Below are positions 35,124 to 44,847 of a stretch of 45,036 nt of DNA, one piece after another (position 1 is the first letter of the stretch; every line of letters starts with the position of its first letter). A program made the position numbers and the translations under genes. The DNA comes from Deltaproteobacteria bacterium. Lineage in GTDB: Bacteria; Desulfobacterota; Desulfarculia; Adiutricales; Adiutricaceae. Where the stretch lies: positions 1 to 45,036 of the forward strand of contig JAISWF010000028.1 of assembly GCA_031271165.1 (NCBI GenBank), written 5' to 3'. Under the pieces are notes generated by a model. That model was not told where the DNA came from, made no database searches, and saw only the letters and a program-made list of their open reading frames with translations.

Positions 35124-37166
35124 TTATAGATCGATCAAGCTTTTGTTGGAGTGTTTGGTCTGATGCCGGGGCCTTAAGTGGGCCATCAGGGCGGATTTGA
35201 GGTTGACAAAGGCTCGGTTGAAGGTTTCCATCTGAGCCGGGTGAAGGACCAATGATTCTATGGTCAGCGTTCCGCAAGCTTCAAAAAGCATGGTTCCTAA
35301 TTCGAGATATTTATCAGCTTCAGCCATAAATCCAGCCAAATCCCTCCATTGGTGCCGCATTTCACCCCAACCAGTCCGGAAGATCACGTCCATGGTCCTG
35401 ATTTTGGTCTCGGTCGGATCTTCGAGGTTAAAAGCGATGAGGACCGAGCCTTTGGCGCCGACCTGCCAGATGGTGTCGGTGTCGAGGTTATAGAATTCCA
35501 CCGGCGGGAAGTTGTCATTTAGGGCCTTAAGATAGGCTTTCAGCATGGGAGTCGTCAGTTCAAAGGAGTCGGAGACGCAAACTTGGAGATCGTCGCCATA
35601 GAGTTCGTTGCGGACCAGCCAGGCGGCAGCTTTAGCCACCCGCTCCGATTCAAAGATAACGTCGCTGTCCTCATGGAGATCCGTCAGCGGTTCGTCGGGT
35701 AAGCTAACCGAGGGAGGCAGGTTATAGATGGCCCATTGTCCAGTTAAAACGTCCTGTTGGAAAACCATGCGCCGGGAAAGGCTTAAGCGGTGGAGATCAG
35801 ACGGGAGTAATTCAACGGTGGCTTCCAACCCTCTCTGGCGGCCCAGGATCCGGGCGGCAAAGGGGGCCAGTTCCTCATCCTGGGCATTGACCTGACCGGG
35901 AAAGCGAGTGATTAGATCGCTGGATATGCGCATGTAGACGCCCAGGAGCATCATGAGGATGTCGTTGCCCAGCCTCAGGCGCTCTCGTTCGGTCCACTGA
36001 TCGTAGGAGGCCATGTGAGCCAGCCGGTCGGGGGTCCAGCCCCACTCTTTGAGCCATTTGGTGAGAACACTGAGTTTAGAGGGGCTGATGACCCCGGTCC
36101 GGACCGCCTCCCCCGAGCGCCCGGTCAGTCCCAAGACTTTAAGGACAGCGGCCGTGCGTAAAAGTTCCAAATGCTCAGGACTGAGGTTTTGGGAGCCGTA
36201 GCTGATGACCCGGTCAATGGTGATGATGTATGGGTCGACCGCAGTCATGGAAAATGGGTTGTTGATGATTTCACTTTTGACCAGATCACACAAAAGCGGG
36301 CTCTGAAAGTCGGTTTCCACAGCTTCAAGGATAGGAACCAATTTAAGGATCCCTTTAAATGGGTCAGCCTCCGATTTGTAGGCCAGCCACATGGCCGCAG
36401 CCAGGTATTCTTGAGGATACGGTCTGGCCGGAAATCCCATGTCCACATACTTGGGAGGGGTCTGATTCCAATTGAGAGGGGCCAGGGTCAGGGCCTGGAG
36501 ACGGTACTCGTTTTCGGATAAGTCAGGCGGCCAGACGCACCACAGTGGTATGCGGCCGGCGACAAAAAGAATGGTGCGGTAAAGCTCCTCCATCAGCAGC
36601 AAAGGGGCCACTTCCCCATCAGTTTCCTCGCCCCAGCTATGTTCTATACGCCCCTGAGCCAGATCGGCCAGATTGACCAGGTAAAAGTTGGCTTCCGTGC
36701 CGAATTCCCGTAAAGCCCAGGCCGAGACCAGTTGAAGCTTTTCTTTAAACAGAGCCAGAGCCCGACCGCTGAGGCGGTCAGGACTGTAACAGACCCAGTA
36801 GTCCAGATCCGAGCGGTGAGTGTGTCCGACCGAACCGGAGGAACCAATGAGCACCAAACACTCGATCACTGGTTCGGAGATCGAGGCGTTGGTCCACGGC
36901 CCGACGGGGATGTTTTCGGCATAGTCGAGCCAGTCGTCATAGCCGACCAGTCCGTGGCGGACATCGGGGTGATCGAGAAAGCCTGGAAGATCGGGATGGT
37001 TAAAGTGGAGGAGAGTGGGGGCCAGGTCGAAAACGTAAAGAAATCCAGGCGTGGCCATAGAGCGCAGGTCGCGATACCTAGCTTGGTTGTTCCTTGTCTG
37101 GGCTTCCAGGTTGGAATCGAGGATCTTGGTCAGAGCTTCGTTATGTAAGGTTTGGTCATCACTCAT
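35124..37166 (-). CDS. Class I adenylate cyclase (CyaA-type)
   Basis: This enzyme makes cyclic AMP from ATP. The catalytic signature LIGSSGSVGHTHRSDLDYWVCY matches the class I nucleotidyltransferase motif, with the metal-binding Asp pair in SDLD. WALREFGTEANFYLVN and SWGEETDGEVAPLLLMEELYRT follow, as in E. coli CyaA. At 680 residues it is shorter than the 848 of E. coli, which has a glucose-responsive C-terminal regulatory region, so regulation probably differs. No membrane segment is seen. It lies divergent from the flagellin gene across about 1 kb. Confidence 0.85.
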   Translation of the reverse strand: MSDDQTLHNEALTKILDSNLEAQTRNNQARYRDLRSMATPGFLYVFDLAPTLLHFNHPDLPGFLDHPDVRHGLVGYDDWLDYAENIPVGPWTNASISEPVIECLVLIGSSGSVGHTHRSDLDYWVCYSPDRLSGRALALFKEKLQLVSAWALREFGTEANFYLVNLADLAQGRIEHSWGEETDGEVAPLLLMEELYRTILFVAGRIPLWCVWPPDLSENEYRLQALTLAPLNWNQTPPKYVDMGFPARPYPQEYLAAAMWLAYKSEADPFKGILKLVPILEAVETDFQSPLLCDLVKSEIINNPFSMTAVDPYIITIDRVISYGSQNLSPEHLELLRTAAVLKVLGLTGRSGEAVRTGVISPSKLSVLTKWLKEWGWTPDRLAHMASYDQWTERERLRLGNDILMMLLGVYMRISSDLITRFPGQVNAQDEELAPFAARILGRQRGLEATVELLPSDLHRLSLSRRMVFQQDVLTGQWAIYNLPPSVSLPDEPLTDLHEDSDVIFESERVAKAAAWLVRNELYGDDLQVCVSDSFELTTPMLKAYLKALNDNFPPVEFYNLDTDTIWQVGAKGSVLIAFNLEDPTETKIRTMDVIFRTGWGEMRHQWRDLAGFMAEADKYLELGTMLFEACGTLTIESLVLHPAQMETFNRAFVNLKSALMAHLRPRHQTKHSNKSLIDL

Positions 37167-38029
37167 TATTGAATCAAAAAGGGCCGGTTTTGGAAAGGAT
37201 AAGTTTTTTGTTCCAAGAGCGGTTCTAACATTTTAAGAGGTATTATTTTTTTTAATTTTTGTTTAATTGATCGGACCCACAAGCCGACCGCATGGCAGTG
37301 CTAAATCGCACCACTACCAGGTAATACCGTTTAGTTAACCAACCTCTGAAATTGGAAGGTTCTCCCTTTGGCCGATGGCCGGCTTAAAAAATACTTGGTT
37401 TGTCCTGTACTTGGCTAAAAGTTGGGGATAACCGATCGTCACCCTCTATTGTCAAGTTTAAGGCGTAAAGGACTAAAAATCAAGAAGATTATGATTGAAT
37501 GACCAGGGTCCGGGAAAGACGCTCCTTTTTTGGTCGGGCTTAAGTCGGACCAAGGCCCAAAATGGTGTTGCGGCCTGGATAGGACGGTCTGTCCGCTCCA
37601 GCGACGGAGCCAAATTAGGCTGAGCCGGGTTTGGCCAGCCGCCGAGGCCTAGGGGAAAGGGCCAGCCGGCCAAGGTTAACTTTGGATAATTAAGATCTTT
37701 TTGGGCTCCGGGCTCCCGGTCGGTCCGGACTAAATCCTGGTCTTAAGGCCGAACAATCAGGCCGCTGACAATCCGGCCGCCAACTTTAATGAGACATTAA
37801 CCAAAGTAGTGGGGAGGCTGGTCGTTGGGAGGTGGGAGTTTAAGGACAAATAGGTTATCTCGAAAAGATGATTTTAGGCACAATTCTGAGGTCTTCAATT
37901 GCCAGAGCCAGGGAGCTTTTTTGTTTTAAAAACCTGGAGTTAATATTTTACTTGAGGTTTATATGAGCCGGCCATAAGCCAATAATGTCTCCAGGATGAA
38001 AAAAAGTTAATTTGACCGTGAGATTTCTT
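37167..38029. other. Divergent spacer between adenylate cyclase and flagellin
   Basis: No gene was recognised. The part next to the cyclase is A+T-rich (37230-37265) and may hold its promoter, although no element with good spacing was found. GC-rich inverted stretches occur at 37620-37680. Confidence 0.4.
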
Positions 38030-38057
38030 TAAAGTTCTGTCTTGGGTTATCCGATAA
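38030..38057 (+). promoter_or_regulatory. Sigma-28 (FliA) flagellin promoter
   Basis: TAAA at 38030-38033 and TCCGATAA at 38050-38057 are separated by 16 bases, close to the sigma-28 pattern TAAA-N15-GCCGATAA (one mismatch in the -10). It predicts a FliA sigma factor elsewhere in the genome. Confidence 0.75.
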
Positions 38058-38131
38058 GAAACCTGAAAGAAAGCTCAAGCCGAGGTTGACCTTTGACTCG
38101 GGCGAACCTTTAGATATATCTCTCGGCGATT

Positions 38132-38170
38132 GCGGGCAGGGAAGCCCGCCTAAGCTAACATCAAGGAGGA
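38132..38170 (+). promoter_or_regulatory. Flagellin leader hairpin with CsrA-like sites
   Basis: GCGGGC (38132-38137) and GCCCGC (38144-38149) form a 6-bp stem presenting AGGGAA in the loop. A second GGA-type site, AAGGAGGA, is the ribosome-binding site at 38163-38170. Two such sites, one over the Shine-Dalgarno, are the arrangement used by CsrA to block flagellin translation in Bacillus. Confidence 0.5.
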
Positions 38171-38175
38171 ATTTT

Positions 38176-39903
38176 ATGGCTCTCATTATCAACCACAACA
38201 TGCCGGCCATGATCGCAGCTCGCAACTTGGGTTCAATTTATGGCAATTTGAGTAAGAGCATCGAACGGCTCTCTTCTGGCCTCCGCATTAACCGGGCTGC
38301 CGATGACGCAGCCGGTCTGGCGGTTCGGGAAATGATGCGGGCCGACATTGCGACCACCCTTCAGGGCATCCGAAACGCCGCCGATGCGGTCAGTCTCATT
38401 CAGACGGCTGACGGGGCCTTGGGCGTTATTGATGCCAAGCTCATCCGTATGAAGGAACTGGCTGAACAGGCCGCTACCGGTACCTACACCACCGCTCAGC
38501 GCGAAATTATCAATGCCGAGTTTCGGGCTATGGCTACTGAGATTGACCGTATTTCCAATGCCACCAACTTTAACGGGATCAAACTCCTGGACGGCTCGAT
38601 GAATACCGTCAACAACGGGCAAGGGATTCGGGTCCATTTCGGGGTAGGCAATAATGCAGCGGAAGATTATTATTACATTAACACCGCCGATACTCGGGCC
38701 ACCACCTCGACTGGTTTAAACCTCGGCGGTGACTCGACCAACGATATCTGGGGTACCGGCGGCAACCCCGCTACTGGACTGAGCGGCTGCTGCGGAGGTG
38801 GGTTTAGCGCTTTGACTGATGTTGTCCAGACTGATTCCGCAATTGGGTTTGCTTTTGCCTATAATTGGGACAATAATCAAAGTTTATCCAATGATAATGG
38901 TTCGGCCATGGTATTGTTTGCTAATGCAGGGAAGTATTTAGCCGGACGATACGGTGAAAGTGGAATGACTCTTGAAGAGCTTGTTAGTGCGGTAAATAAT
39001 GGGACCCAAAGCCGAGCTATGATAACCATAAGTGCTGATTTGATTGCTGATGCGAGTAATAGTGAGTATGTAGCTTTTTGTTTAGGCGATACTGAAGCAT
39101 ACTGGGTGGGAAGTGCTGATGCAGCGCAAGATGCCGTCACGGGTACTAAAACTTGGTTTGAAGGCAGTAGTACTGTTGCAGGTTTGGTTTCAGCTATTAA
39201 TAATAACTCAGATAGTCTTTTTTGGGCGATGGTTTCAGGAACTAGTGTTTTAGTATTTTTTAAAGAAGGAGGCGATAATAATAACCAAGAATTAGATTAT
39301 AGGACGAATGTTGCAGCTAACGCTTCTGCTATTAACTTTACAAATCTAAGTACCAATACTCCTAATTCTGCCGGGACTAAATTTAGTTATGGAGGTGAGA
39401 ATTGGGCCACCATGACTACGGCGACTGGAGGTGGGGGAGGGCTTAATGTATATCTAAATGGAAGAAATTACGGCGCTACATACGATATAAAAATAGTAGA
39501 CGATGGCGATACAACTTTCCTTGGGTATATAGGAGGCATAACAGCAGAAAATACGGCTGTCTTGTCCACAATGACCGAAGTCCAGGATGCGGCCGACGGG
39601 CGAGGTTCCATCCGGACCCAGGAGACCGCCCAAAGAGCCCTGGAATACGTAACTGCGGCTATTATGCGAAAAGATCAAATCAGAGCCGATCTTGGGGCTA
39701 CCCAAAATCGGCTGGAGGCAACTATTGAGAACCTGACTATCCAGGCTGAAAACCTTCAGGCTTCAGAGAGCCGCATTTCCGATGTTGACGTGGCTACCGA
39801 GATGACCGAGTTTACCAAAAACAATATTTTAGCTCAGGCCGCTGCCGCCATGCTGGCCCAGGCCAACAGTATTTCCACCTTGGCCCTGACTCTCTTAAGC
39901 TAA
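38176..39903 (+). CDS. fliC: Flagellin
   Basis: Flagellin is the filament subunit exported through the flagellar type III system. The ATG at 38176 follows AAGGAGG. The conserved N-terminal D0/D1 region (MALIINHNMPAMIAARNLG, then SSGLRINRAADDAAGLAVRE) and the C-terminal D1/D0 region (RISDVDVATEMTEFTKNNIL, ending in STLALTLLS) are complete. The total is 575 residues, with a central variable part at about 170-460. That central DNA (about 38865-39555) is much richer in A+T than the ends; for example 39241-39300 has 15 G+C of 60. A Cys-Cys pair in SGCCGGGF is unusual for flagellin. A terminator follows. Confidence 0.95.
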   Translation: MALIINHNMPAMIAARNLGSIYGNLSKSIERLSSGLRINRAADDAAGLAVREMMRADIATTLQGIRNAADAVSLIQTADGALGVIDAKLIRMKELAEQAATGTYTTAQREIINAEFRAMATEIDRISNATNFNGIKLLDGSMNTVNNGQGIRVHFGVGNNAAEDYYYINTADTRATTSTGLNLGGDSTNDIWGTGGNPATGLSGCCGGGFSALTDVVQTDSAIGFAFAYNWDNNQSLSNDNGSAMVLFANAGKYLAGRYGESGMTLEELVSAVNNGTQSRAMITISADLIADASNSEYVAFCLGDTEAYWVGSADAAQDAVTGTKTWFEGSSTVAGLVSAINNNSDSLFWAMVSGTSVLVFFKEGGDNNNQELDYRTNVAANASAINFTNLSTNTPNSAGTKFSYGGENWATMTTATGGGGGLNVYLNGRNYGATYDIKIVDDGDTTFLGYIGGITAENTAVLSTMTEVQDAADGRGSIRTQETAQRALEYVTAAIMRKDQIRADLGATQNRLEATIENLTIQAENLQASESRISDVDVATEMTEFTKNNILAQAAAAMLAQANSISTLALTLLS

Positions 39904-39953
39904 GAGTTTTATAATACAATTTCGTCCAACCTAAACCCTCCTTGGACCAACTA

Positions 39954-39990
39954 ACGGGAGTGCCCCTTGACCTGGGTGCTCCCGTTTTTT
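39954..39990 (+). terminator. Intrinsic terminator after flagellin
   Basis: A 12-bp stem (ACGGGAGTGCCC with GGGTGCTCCCGT, two G-U pairs) is followed by six T. Confidence 0.9.
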
Positions 39991-40225
39991 ATGGGTGGCC
40001 GCAAATAGTACAATTGATAGTAATAAGTATCAATAAAAAAATAAAACTAATTTAATAAATTTAGGTGGCTAGTTGATCTAAGATAGTTGTTTTTGAAGTC
40101 CTTTCGGCCCCAAAGAAGCTGAACAGAAGCCCTGGCGGCCAAGCCCCAGGCCTCCAGGTTGGATTATTAAAGGAAAGAGTTTAGTCAGGCTAACGCATTG
40201 ATTTTGCTGAAAAATATTAGATAAA

Positions 40226-40253
40226 TTGATTTTGTATATTTTTTTGCTATAAT
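40226..40253 (+). promoter_or_regulatory. Sigma-70 promoter for gyrA
   Basis: TTGATT (40226-40231) and a perfect TATAAT (40248-40253) are separated by 16 bases within an A+T-rich stretch. The start would lie near 40260, giving a leader of about 80 bases. The remaining spacer from 39991 shows no gene. Confidence 0.7.
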
Positions 40254-40341
40254 TATAAGGTTATGGCCTACCTGGTCAAGTTAATTAGTCAAAACTTTTA
40301 CGCCGACCTTGGCGTCCTCCTTCTTGCCCCTGGACCAAAAA

Positions 40342-42837
40342 ATGGATCAACCACGACTGGAATTTGAGCATTTCGAAAACATAAACATTGAAGATGAGAT
40401 AAAAAGTTCTTATCTTGATTACGCCATGAGCGTCATCATTGGTCGGGCCCTTCCGGATGCTCGCGACGGTCTTAAGCCTGTTCACCGGCGGGTCCTTTTC
40501 GCCATGGCGGAACTAGGCAACGATCATAACAAACCTTACAAAAAATCGGCCCGCATTGTCGGTGACGTGATTGGTAAATATCACCCTCATGGCGACCAGG
40601 CGGTTTATGACACCTTGGTTCGTCTGGCCCAAGATTTTACCATGCGCTACCCTCTGGCCGACGGTCAGGGAAACTTTGGCTCGGTCGACGGTGACCAGCC
40701 AGCGGCCATGCGTTACACCGAAGTCAGGCTTTCCAAGCTGGCTCACGAGTTCATGGCCGATCTGGAAAAAAAGACCGTCGATTTTATGCCCAACTATGAC
40801 GGCTCCTTAGAAGAGCCCCAGGTCATGCCCACCCGGGCTCCGGGCCTCTTAATCAACGGCTCTTCGGGAATTGCCGTGGGCATGGCCACCAACATCCCCC
40901 CCCACAATCTCGGAGAGGTTTTAAACGGCCTGACGGCTTTAATTGATAATCCCGGCATCACCATAGCTGAACTCATGCGGCATATTCCGGGACCTGATTT
41001 TCCGACGGCTGGTTTTATCCTGGGCCGGGAAGGTATCCGGGAAGCCTATTGCACCGGCAAGGGCATCATCAGGATCCGGGCCAAAGCTGAGGTGGAAACC
41101 CTTCATGAAGGCCGGCAGTCCACTGGAATTACGGCCATCGTGATTACCGAGCTGCCTTACCAGGTCAACAAGGCCAAACTGGTTGAGACCATCGACGAAT
41201 TGGTCCGGGAGAAAAAGATCGAGGGCATCGGCGAAATCCGCGACGAGACCGCCCGTCAAGGGATGAGGGTGGTTTTGGAACTCAAGCGCGACAAGCGGGA
41301 CATGGCGGAGACCATTTTAAACCAACTCTACCGCATGACCCAAATGGAAATCAGTTTTGGCATCAACATGCTGGCTATCGTCAACCAGACGCCGAGACTT
41401 TTGAACATTAAAGAGGCTTTAAGTTATTTTCTGGAGCACCGTAAGGAAGTGGTGCTCAGAAGGACTCGTTTTGATTTGGCCAAAAGCGAGGCCCGAGCCC
41501 ATATCCTCGAAGGTTTGCGTCTGGCATTGAGTCATTTAGACGAGATTATCGCCCTCATCCGTCGGAGTAGTACCCCAGCCGAGGCCAAAAGTGGGCTGAT
41601 AACCGGGTTTGGCCTCAGCGAGCTTCAGGCCCAGGCCATTTTGGATCTTCGGCTTCAGAAATTAACCCAGCTGGAACGAAAGGCCATTGATGATGAATAC
41701 GACGCTGTGATCAAGGATATTGAGTATTTCAAGTCCATTTTGGGCTCTGAGATTATCCTTTTTCAAGTGATTAAAGATGAATTCATCGCTTTAAAGAGCG
41801 ATTATGGAGATCCCAGACGTACTTTGATAACCGATGAAGGACCGTCATCGGCCTTTAACCCGGAAGACTTTATCGTCGATGAACAGATGGTGGTGACCAT
41901 CACCCACGGAGGGTACATCAAACGCACGGCGGTGAGTGCCTACAAAACCCAGAAGCGGGGCGGCAAGGGGCTGACCGGCGCCAAAACCCGGGAAGACGAT
42001 TTTGTTGAGCGCATGTATGTAGCCTCAACTCACAGCTACCTTTTGTTTTTGACTAACCGGGGCCGCCTTTATTGGCTTAAGGTCCATGAGATTCCTTTGG
42101 CGGCCAGGGCCACCAAAGGCAAGGCTCTCATCAACCTTGTCCCTCTGACCGATGGGGAAAAGGTTAATGCGGTTTTGGATGTCGGCGATCTGGCCGAGGC
42201 CGGTCGCTTCGTGGTCATGGCTACCCGGACCGGGGTGGTCAAGCGAGTCGATTTGGCCTGTTTCCAAAATCCCCGAAAAAATGGCGTTATCGCCATGACC
42301 ATAAAAAGCGACGATGATGAGCTGGTATCCGCCGCCGTCACCAACGGCCAGAGCGCTGTTGTGCTATCGACCTTTAACGGCAAGGCCATTTGTTTCAAAG
42401 AAGATGACATTCGTTCCATGGGCCGATCGGCTGCCGGGGTCCGGGGCATCAGGCTGGTTAATAAAGATCGGGTGGTGGCCATGGACATTATTTCTCCTGG
42501 GCAAGGTGAAGTACTCATGACGGTAATGGAAAACGGCTACGGCAAGCGCACCAATGCCTCGGAATATACCGTCCAGGGCCGTGGCGGGCAAGGCCTCAGG
42601 ACAACCTCCGGTGGCGGGGTGGTGGCTGTTTTCAAAGTCACCGACAACGATCAGCTTATGCTTATTACCAACACTGGCCGGCTTATTTTGTTTAAGGTCT
42701 CCGAGGTCAGAATGGCCCATCGCAACACTCATGGGGTCAAGCTCATGGATCTTGAAAAAGAGGAGATCGTCGGCGACGTGGCTCCGCTGGCCATTGCCGA
42801 GGATCAAGACGAGACTGAAGACGTCACTGAGAGTTAA
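40342..42837 (+). CDS. gyrA: DNA gyrase subunit A
   Basis: GyrA breaks and rejoins DNA in the gyrase tetramer that adds negative supercoils. [36 protein letters not shown] begins the breakage-reunion domain; Tyr125 in [10 protein letters not shown] is the catalytic tyrosine. The GyrA box QKRGGKG, needed for DNA wrapping, distinguishes it from ParC, and the C-terminal pinwheel repeats ([17 protein letters not shown]) are present. The 831-residue length from ATG 40342 is normal; a TTG at 40309 would add 11 residues without family support. The quinolone-contact Ser83 of E. coli is Gln86 here, while Asp87 is kept as Asp90. gyrB is not adjacent. Confidence 0.95.
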   Translation: MDQPRLEFEHFENINIEDEIKSSYLDYAMSVIIGRALPDARDGLKPVHRRVLFAMAELGNDHNKPYKKSARIVGDVIGKYHPHGDQAVYDTLVRLAQDFTMRYPLADGQGNFGSVDGDQPAAMRYTEVRLSKLAHEFMADLEKKTVDFMPNYDGSLEEPQVMPTRAPGLLINGSSGIAVGMATNIPPHNLGEVLNGLTALIDNPGITIAELMRHIPGPDFPTAGFILGREGIREAYCTGKGIIRIRAKAEVETLHEGRQSTGITAIVITELPYQVNKAKLVETIDELVREKKIEGIGEIRDETARQGMRVVLELKRDKRDMAETILNQLYRMTQMEISFGINMLAIVNQTPRLLNIKEALSYFLEHRKEVVLRRTRFDLAKSEARAHILEGLRLALSHLDEIIALIRRSSTPAEAKSGLITGFGLSELQAQAILDLRLQKLTQLERKAIDDEYDAVIKDIEYFKSILGSEIILFQVIKDEFIALKSDYGDPRRTLITDEGPSSAFNPEDFIVDEQMVVTITHGGYIKRTAVSAYKTQKRGGKGLTGAKTREDDFVERMYVASTHSYLLFLTNRGRLYWLKVHEIPLAARATKGKALINLVPLTDGEKVNAVLDVGDLAEAGRFVVMATRTGVVKRVDLACFQNPRKNGVIAMTIKSDDDELVSAAVTNGQSAVVLSTFNGKAICFKEDDIRSMGRSAAGVRGIRLVNKDRVVAMDIISPGQGEVLMTVMENGYGKRTNASEYTVQGRGGQGLRTTSGGGVVAVFKVTDNDQLMLITNTGRLILFKVSEVRMAHRNTHGVKLMDLEKEEIVGDVAPLAIAEDQDETEDVTES

Positions 42838-43016
42838 GATCGATTGGGAAGAATGGCTCCGAAAGTTAATTCTGCCGCAGGACAGATCATGACCAATGGC
42901 CAGCTGTTCTCTTGGCCGGCTCTCACCCTGATAAGCGGCCGATTAGGTGCCCTCTGGGCCGGGCGTTTTAGTCGGACAGCTTGGTTTTAGGCCTTTTCTG
43001 TTTGGAGCTAAAACAA

Positions 43017-43997
43017 TTAAATTTCAGATTCTATTTTAATCAGTTCACTCAATAAAGCCAGAAAATCATCGGGCCAGGGGGCCCGGAAAATCATCCTTTT
43101 ACCTTCAGGGTGGGGGACCACTAATCGACGGGCGTGAAGAAATTGTCTGGTCAGAAGGGGAGCCAGATTGGGGTGCAGGTGGGTCAGGTTTTTTGGTGGG
43201 CGGCCATAAATAGGGTCGGCTAAGACTGGAGTCCCGATTGAGGCCAGATGAACTCTGGCTTGGTGGGTACGACCAGTTAGAAGTTTGAGGTGGACCAAGG
43301 CCAGATTGGTTTTCAAAAAGCGCTTTAAAACTTTAAATACGGTTACGGCGGGTTTGCCCTGGGGGAGACCCTCTTTCATCTTGTGTCTCAGGGTAGGATG
43401 ACGGCCGATGGGGGAGTTTATGCAGCCGCGATCGGGAGGGCTACCGGTCACGAAAGCCAGGTAACGTTTTTCCACTCTTCTTTCGGCAAAGGCGGAACTC
43501 AGGAATTCCATGGCTGAAATATTTTTAGCCACCACCAGCACCCCGCTGGTGTTTTTATCTAGCCGATGGACTAGGCCGGGTCTTGTCTGCGGTCCGACTA
43601 CGGTCAGGTTCGGTCGGGCGGCTAAAATAGCTGCGGCCAAGGTGGGGCCGCTTGCTCCGGCCCCGGGATGAACAGTTAGCCCGGCCGGTTTGTTTAAGGC
43701 CAGAAGATCGCTATCTTCGTAAATTATGTCCAGCAGTATCGTCGGGTCAGGCTTTAATTCGGGCTTAGGCGACTCGGGCGGAAAGAAGGTCAGAATTTGA
43801 CCGCATCTTAACTCCGTCGAAGGCTTGGCCGGCCGACCATTTATGAGGGCGCCACCCGTCCGGACGGTTTTGGCTAAAAATGAGCGGGAGAGTTCAGGAT
43901 AAAGTCTGGCCAGAAAGGTGTCAAGCCGTTGTCCTGAAAAACTTTCGTTGATTACGTGGGTTACTGGGGGCACATGGCAGGTATGGGAATTAGTCAC
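43017..43997 (-). CDS. RluA/RluD-family 23S rRNA pseudouridine synthase
   Basis: These enzymes convert uridines in 23S rRNA (or tRNA) to pseudouridine. An N-terminal S4 RNA-binding domain (GQRLDTFLARLYPELSRSFLAK) is followed by the catalytic domain with HRLDKNTSGVLVVAKN, whose Asp is the nucleophile, and LLTGRTHQARVHLASIG. The 326-residue length fits RluD (326 in E. coli). The start is GTG at 43997, without a clear ribosome-binding site, 10 bases after carD; translation may depend on carD. RluD is the nearest match, but RluC-type activity cannot be excluded. Confidence 0.9.
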   Translation of the reverse strand: MTNSHTCHVPPVTHVINESFSGQRLDTFLARLYPELSRSFLAKTVRTGGALINGRPAKPSTELRCGQILTFFPPESPKPELKPDPTILLDIIYEDSDLLALNKPAGLTVHPGAGASGPTLAAAILAARPNLTVVGPQTRPGLVHRLDKNTSGVLVVAKNISAMEFLSSAFAERRVEKRYLAFVTGSPPDRGCINSPIGRHPTLRHKMKEGLPQGKPAVTVFKVLKRFLKTNLALVHLKLLTGRTHQARVHLASIGTPVLADPIYGRPPKNLTHLHPNLAPLLTRQFLHARRLVVPHPEGKRMIFRAPWPDDFLALLSELIKIESEI

Positions 43998-44007
43998 CGG
44001 GGCTCGC

Positions 44008-44511
44008 TTAGGCGGTGGAAGCCTTGGGCGGAGGGAAAAAACTGTCCAGTTCCTGGCTGATTCTCTCTTCGTTGCGGTTGGTGACCATGGCTACTTCTTT
44101 GATCAAAAGGGCTCTGGCTGTATCCAAGAGTTTGCGTTCTCCGAAAGATAATTCTTTTTCTCCTCTCATGGTCATAAGTTCCCGTAGTACATCACAAACA
44201 TCGGATATGGCTCCGGTTTTCAACTTGTCTAGATAATGACGGTGGCGACGGTTCCAGTTGCTGGCTTCCATAATGACCGGAGGTTGTTTGAGCTGCTCAT
44301 AGAGGACGTTAACTTCTTTTTTGGTTATAAGACGCCGTAAGCCGACTTCCTTAAGGTTTCGGGCTGGAATCATGATTTGCATACCATTGTCCAGTATACG
44401 CAGTACCACTAAGCCGGTGCCGTCGTTATTTTTCGGCTTTTCTTCTACCGACTCCACGCGGCCCACCCCATGGGCGGGATAGACGACCAAGTCGCCCACT
44501 TTGATATGCAT
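44008..44511 (-). CDS. carD: CarD/CdnL-family RNA polymerase-binding regulator
   Basis: CarD-type proteins bind the RNA polymerase beta subunit and stabilise open complexes, notably at rRNA promoters. The N-terminal Tudor-like domain is plain: KVGDLVVYPAHGVGRVESVE. The helical C-terminal part (NRRHRHYLDKLKTG onward) carries the DNA-contact region. The ATG at 44511 is chosen because GGAGG lies six bases upstream; an upstream reading would run through that site. The product has 167 residues, typical of CdnL. It has a good promoter of its own and is probably co-transcribed with the pseudouridine synthase. Confidence 0.92.
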   Translation of the reverse strand: MHIKVGDLVVYPAHGVGRVESVEEKPKNNDGTGLVVLRILDNGMQIMIPARNLKEVGLRRLITKKEVNVLYEQLKQPPVIMEASNWNRRHRHYLDKLKTGAISDVCDVLRELMTMRGEKELSFGERKLLDTARALLIKEVAMVTNRNEERISQELDSFFPPPKASTA

Positions 44512-44542
44512 TCCTCGCCTCCATATAATATCTGACATGTTT

Positions 44543-44571
44543 ATAATAACCTGAAAAGAAAAAACCGTCAA
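44543..44571 (-). promoter_or_regulatory. Sigma-70 promoter for carD
   Basis: On the minus strand TTGACG (44566-44571) and TATTAT (44543-44548) are separated by 17 bases; the leader would be about 25 bases long and includes GGAGG. Confidence 0.75.
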
Positions 44572-44585
44572 CCAACAGACAAATC

Positions 44586-44804
44586 ATGGGGCTGAACGGC
44601 ATCTTAAGAATACTTGCGACTTATGAATTTTTAACCAGGTGTAGTGTTCTATTTACGCCGCCGGAAATTCCTGGTCTGAAGGCTCAAAAGAATCTTCGTT
44701 TGTCTGTAAAGCTATGGAAGTTCTATTTGAATTGCTTTTGGCAGGGCATGAGTTATTCTGGCAAACCGTTGCCGACGCAAAATCATTCCACTTATGACAA
44801 TTAA
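44586..44804 (+). other. Doubtful 72-codon frame before a terminator
   Basis: The frame ends with TAA directly against the terminator stem, but it has no ribosome-binding site and no recognisable protein features. The segment might equally be a small RNA gene, because an intrinsic terminator follows with no clear plus-strand gene in front. Confidence 0.2.
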
Positions 44805-44846
44805 AAAAGCCCCCGGATGCCACTGAGGCCTCTGAGGGCTTTTTTT
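44803..44846 (+). terminator. Bidirectional intrinsic terminator
   Basis: AAAAAAGCCC (44803-44812) and GGGCTTTTTT (44837-44846) enclose a palindromic GAGGCCTC. It has A and T tracts on both sides, so it could act in both directions. A group II intron begins one base after its T run. Confidence 0.75.
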
Positions 44847-44847
44847 A

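Noticed and set aside
42838-43016. Terminator between gyrA and the pseudouridine synthase gene
   Set aside because: GC-rich inverted bases occur, but no stem with a T tract could be drawn.
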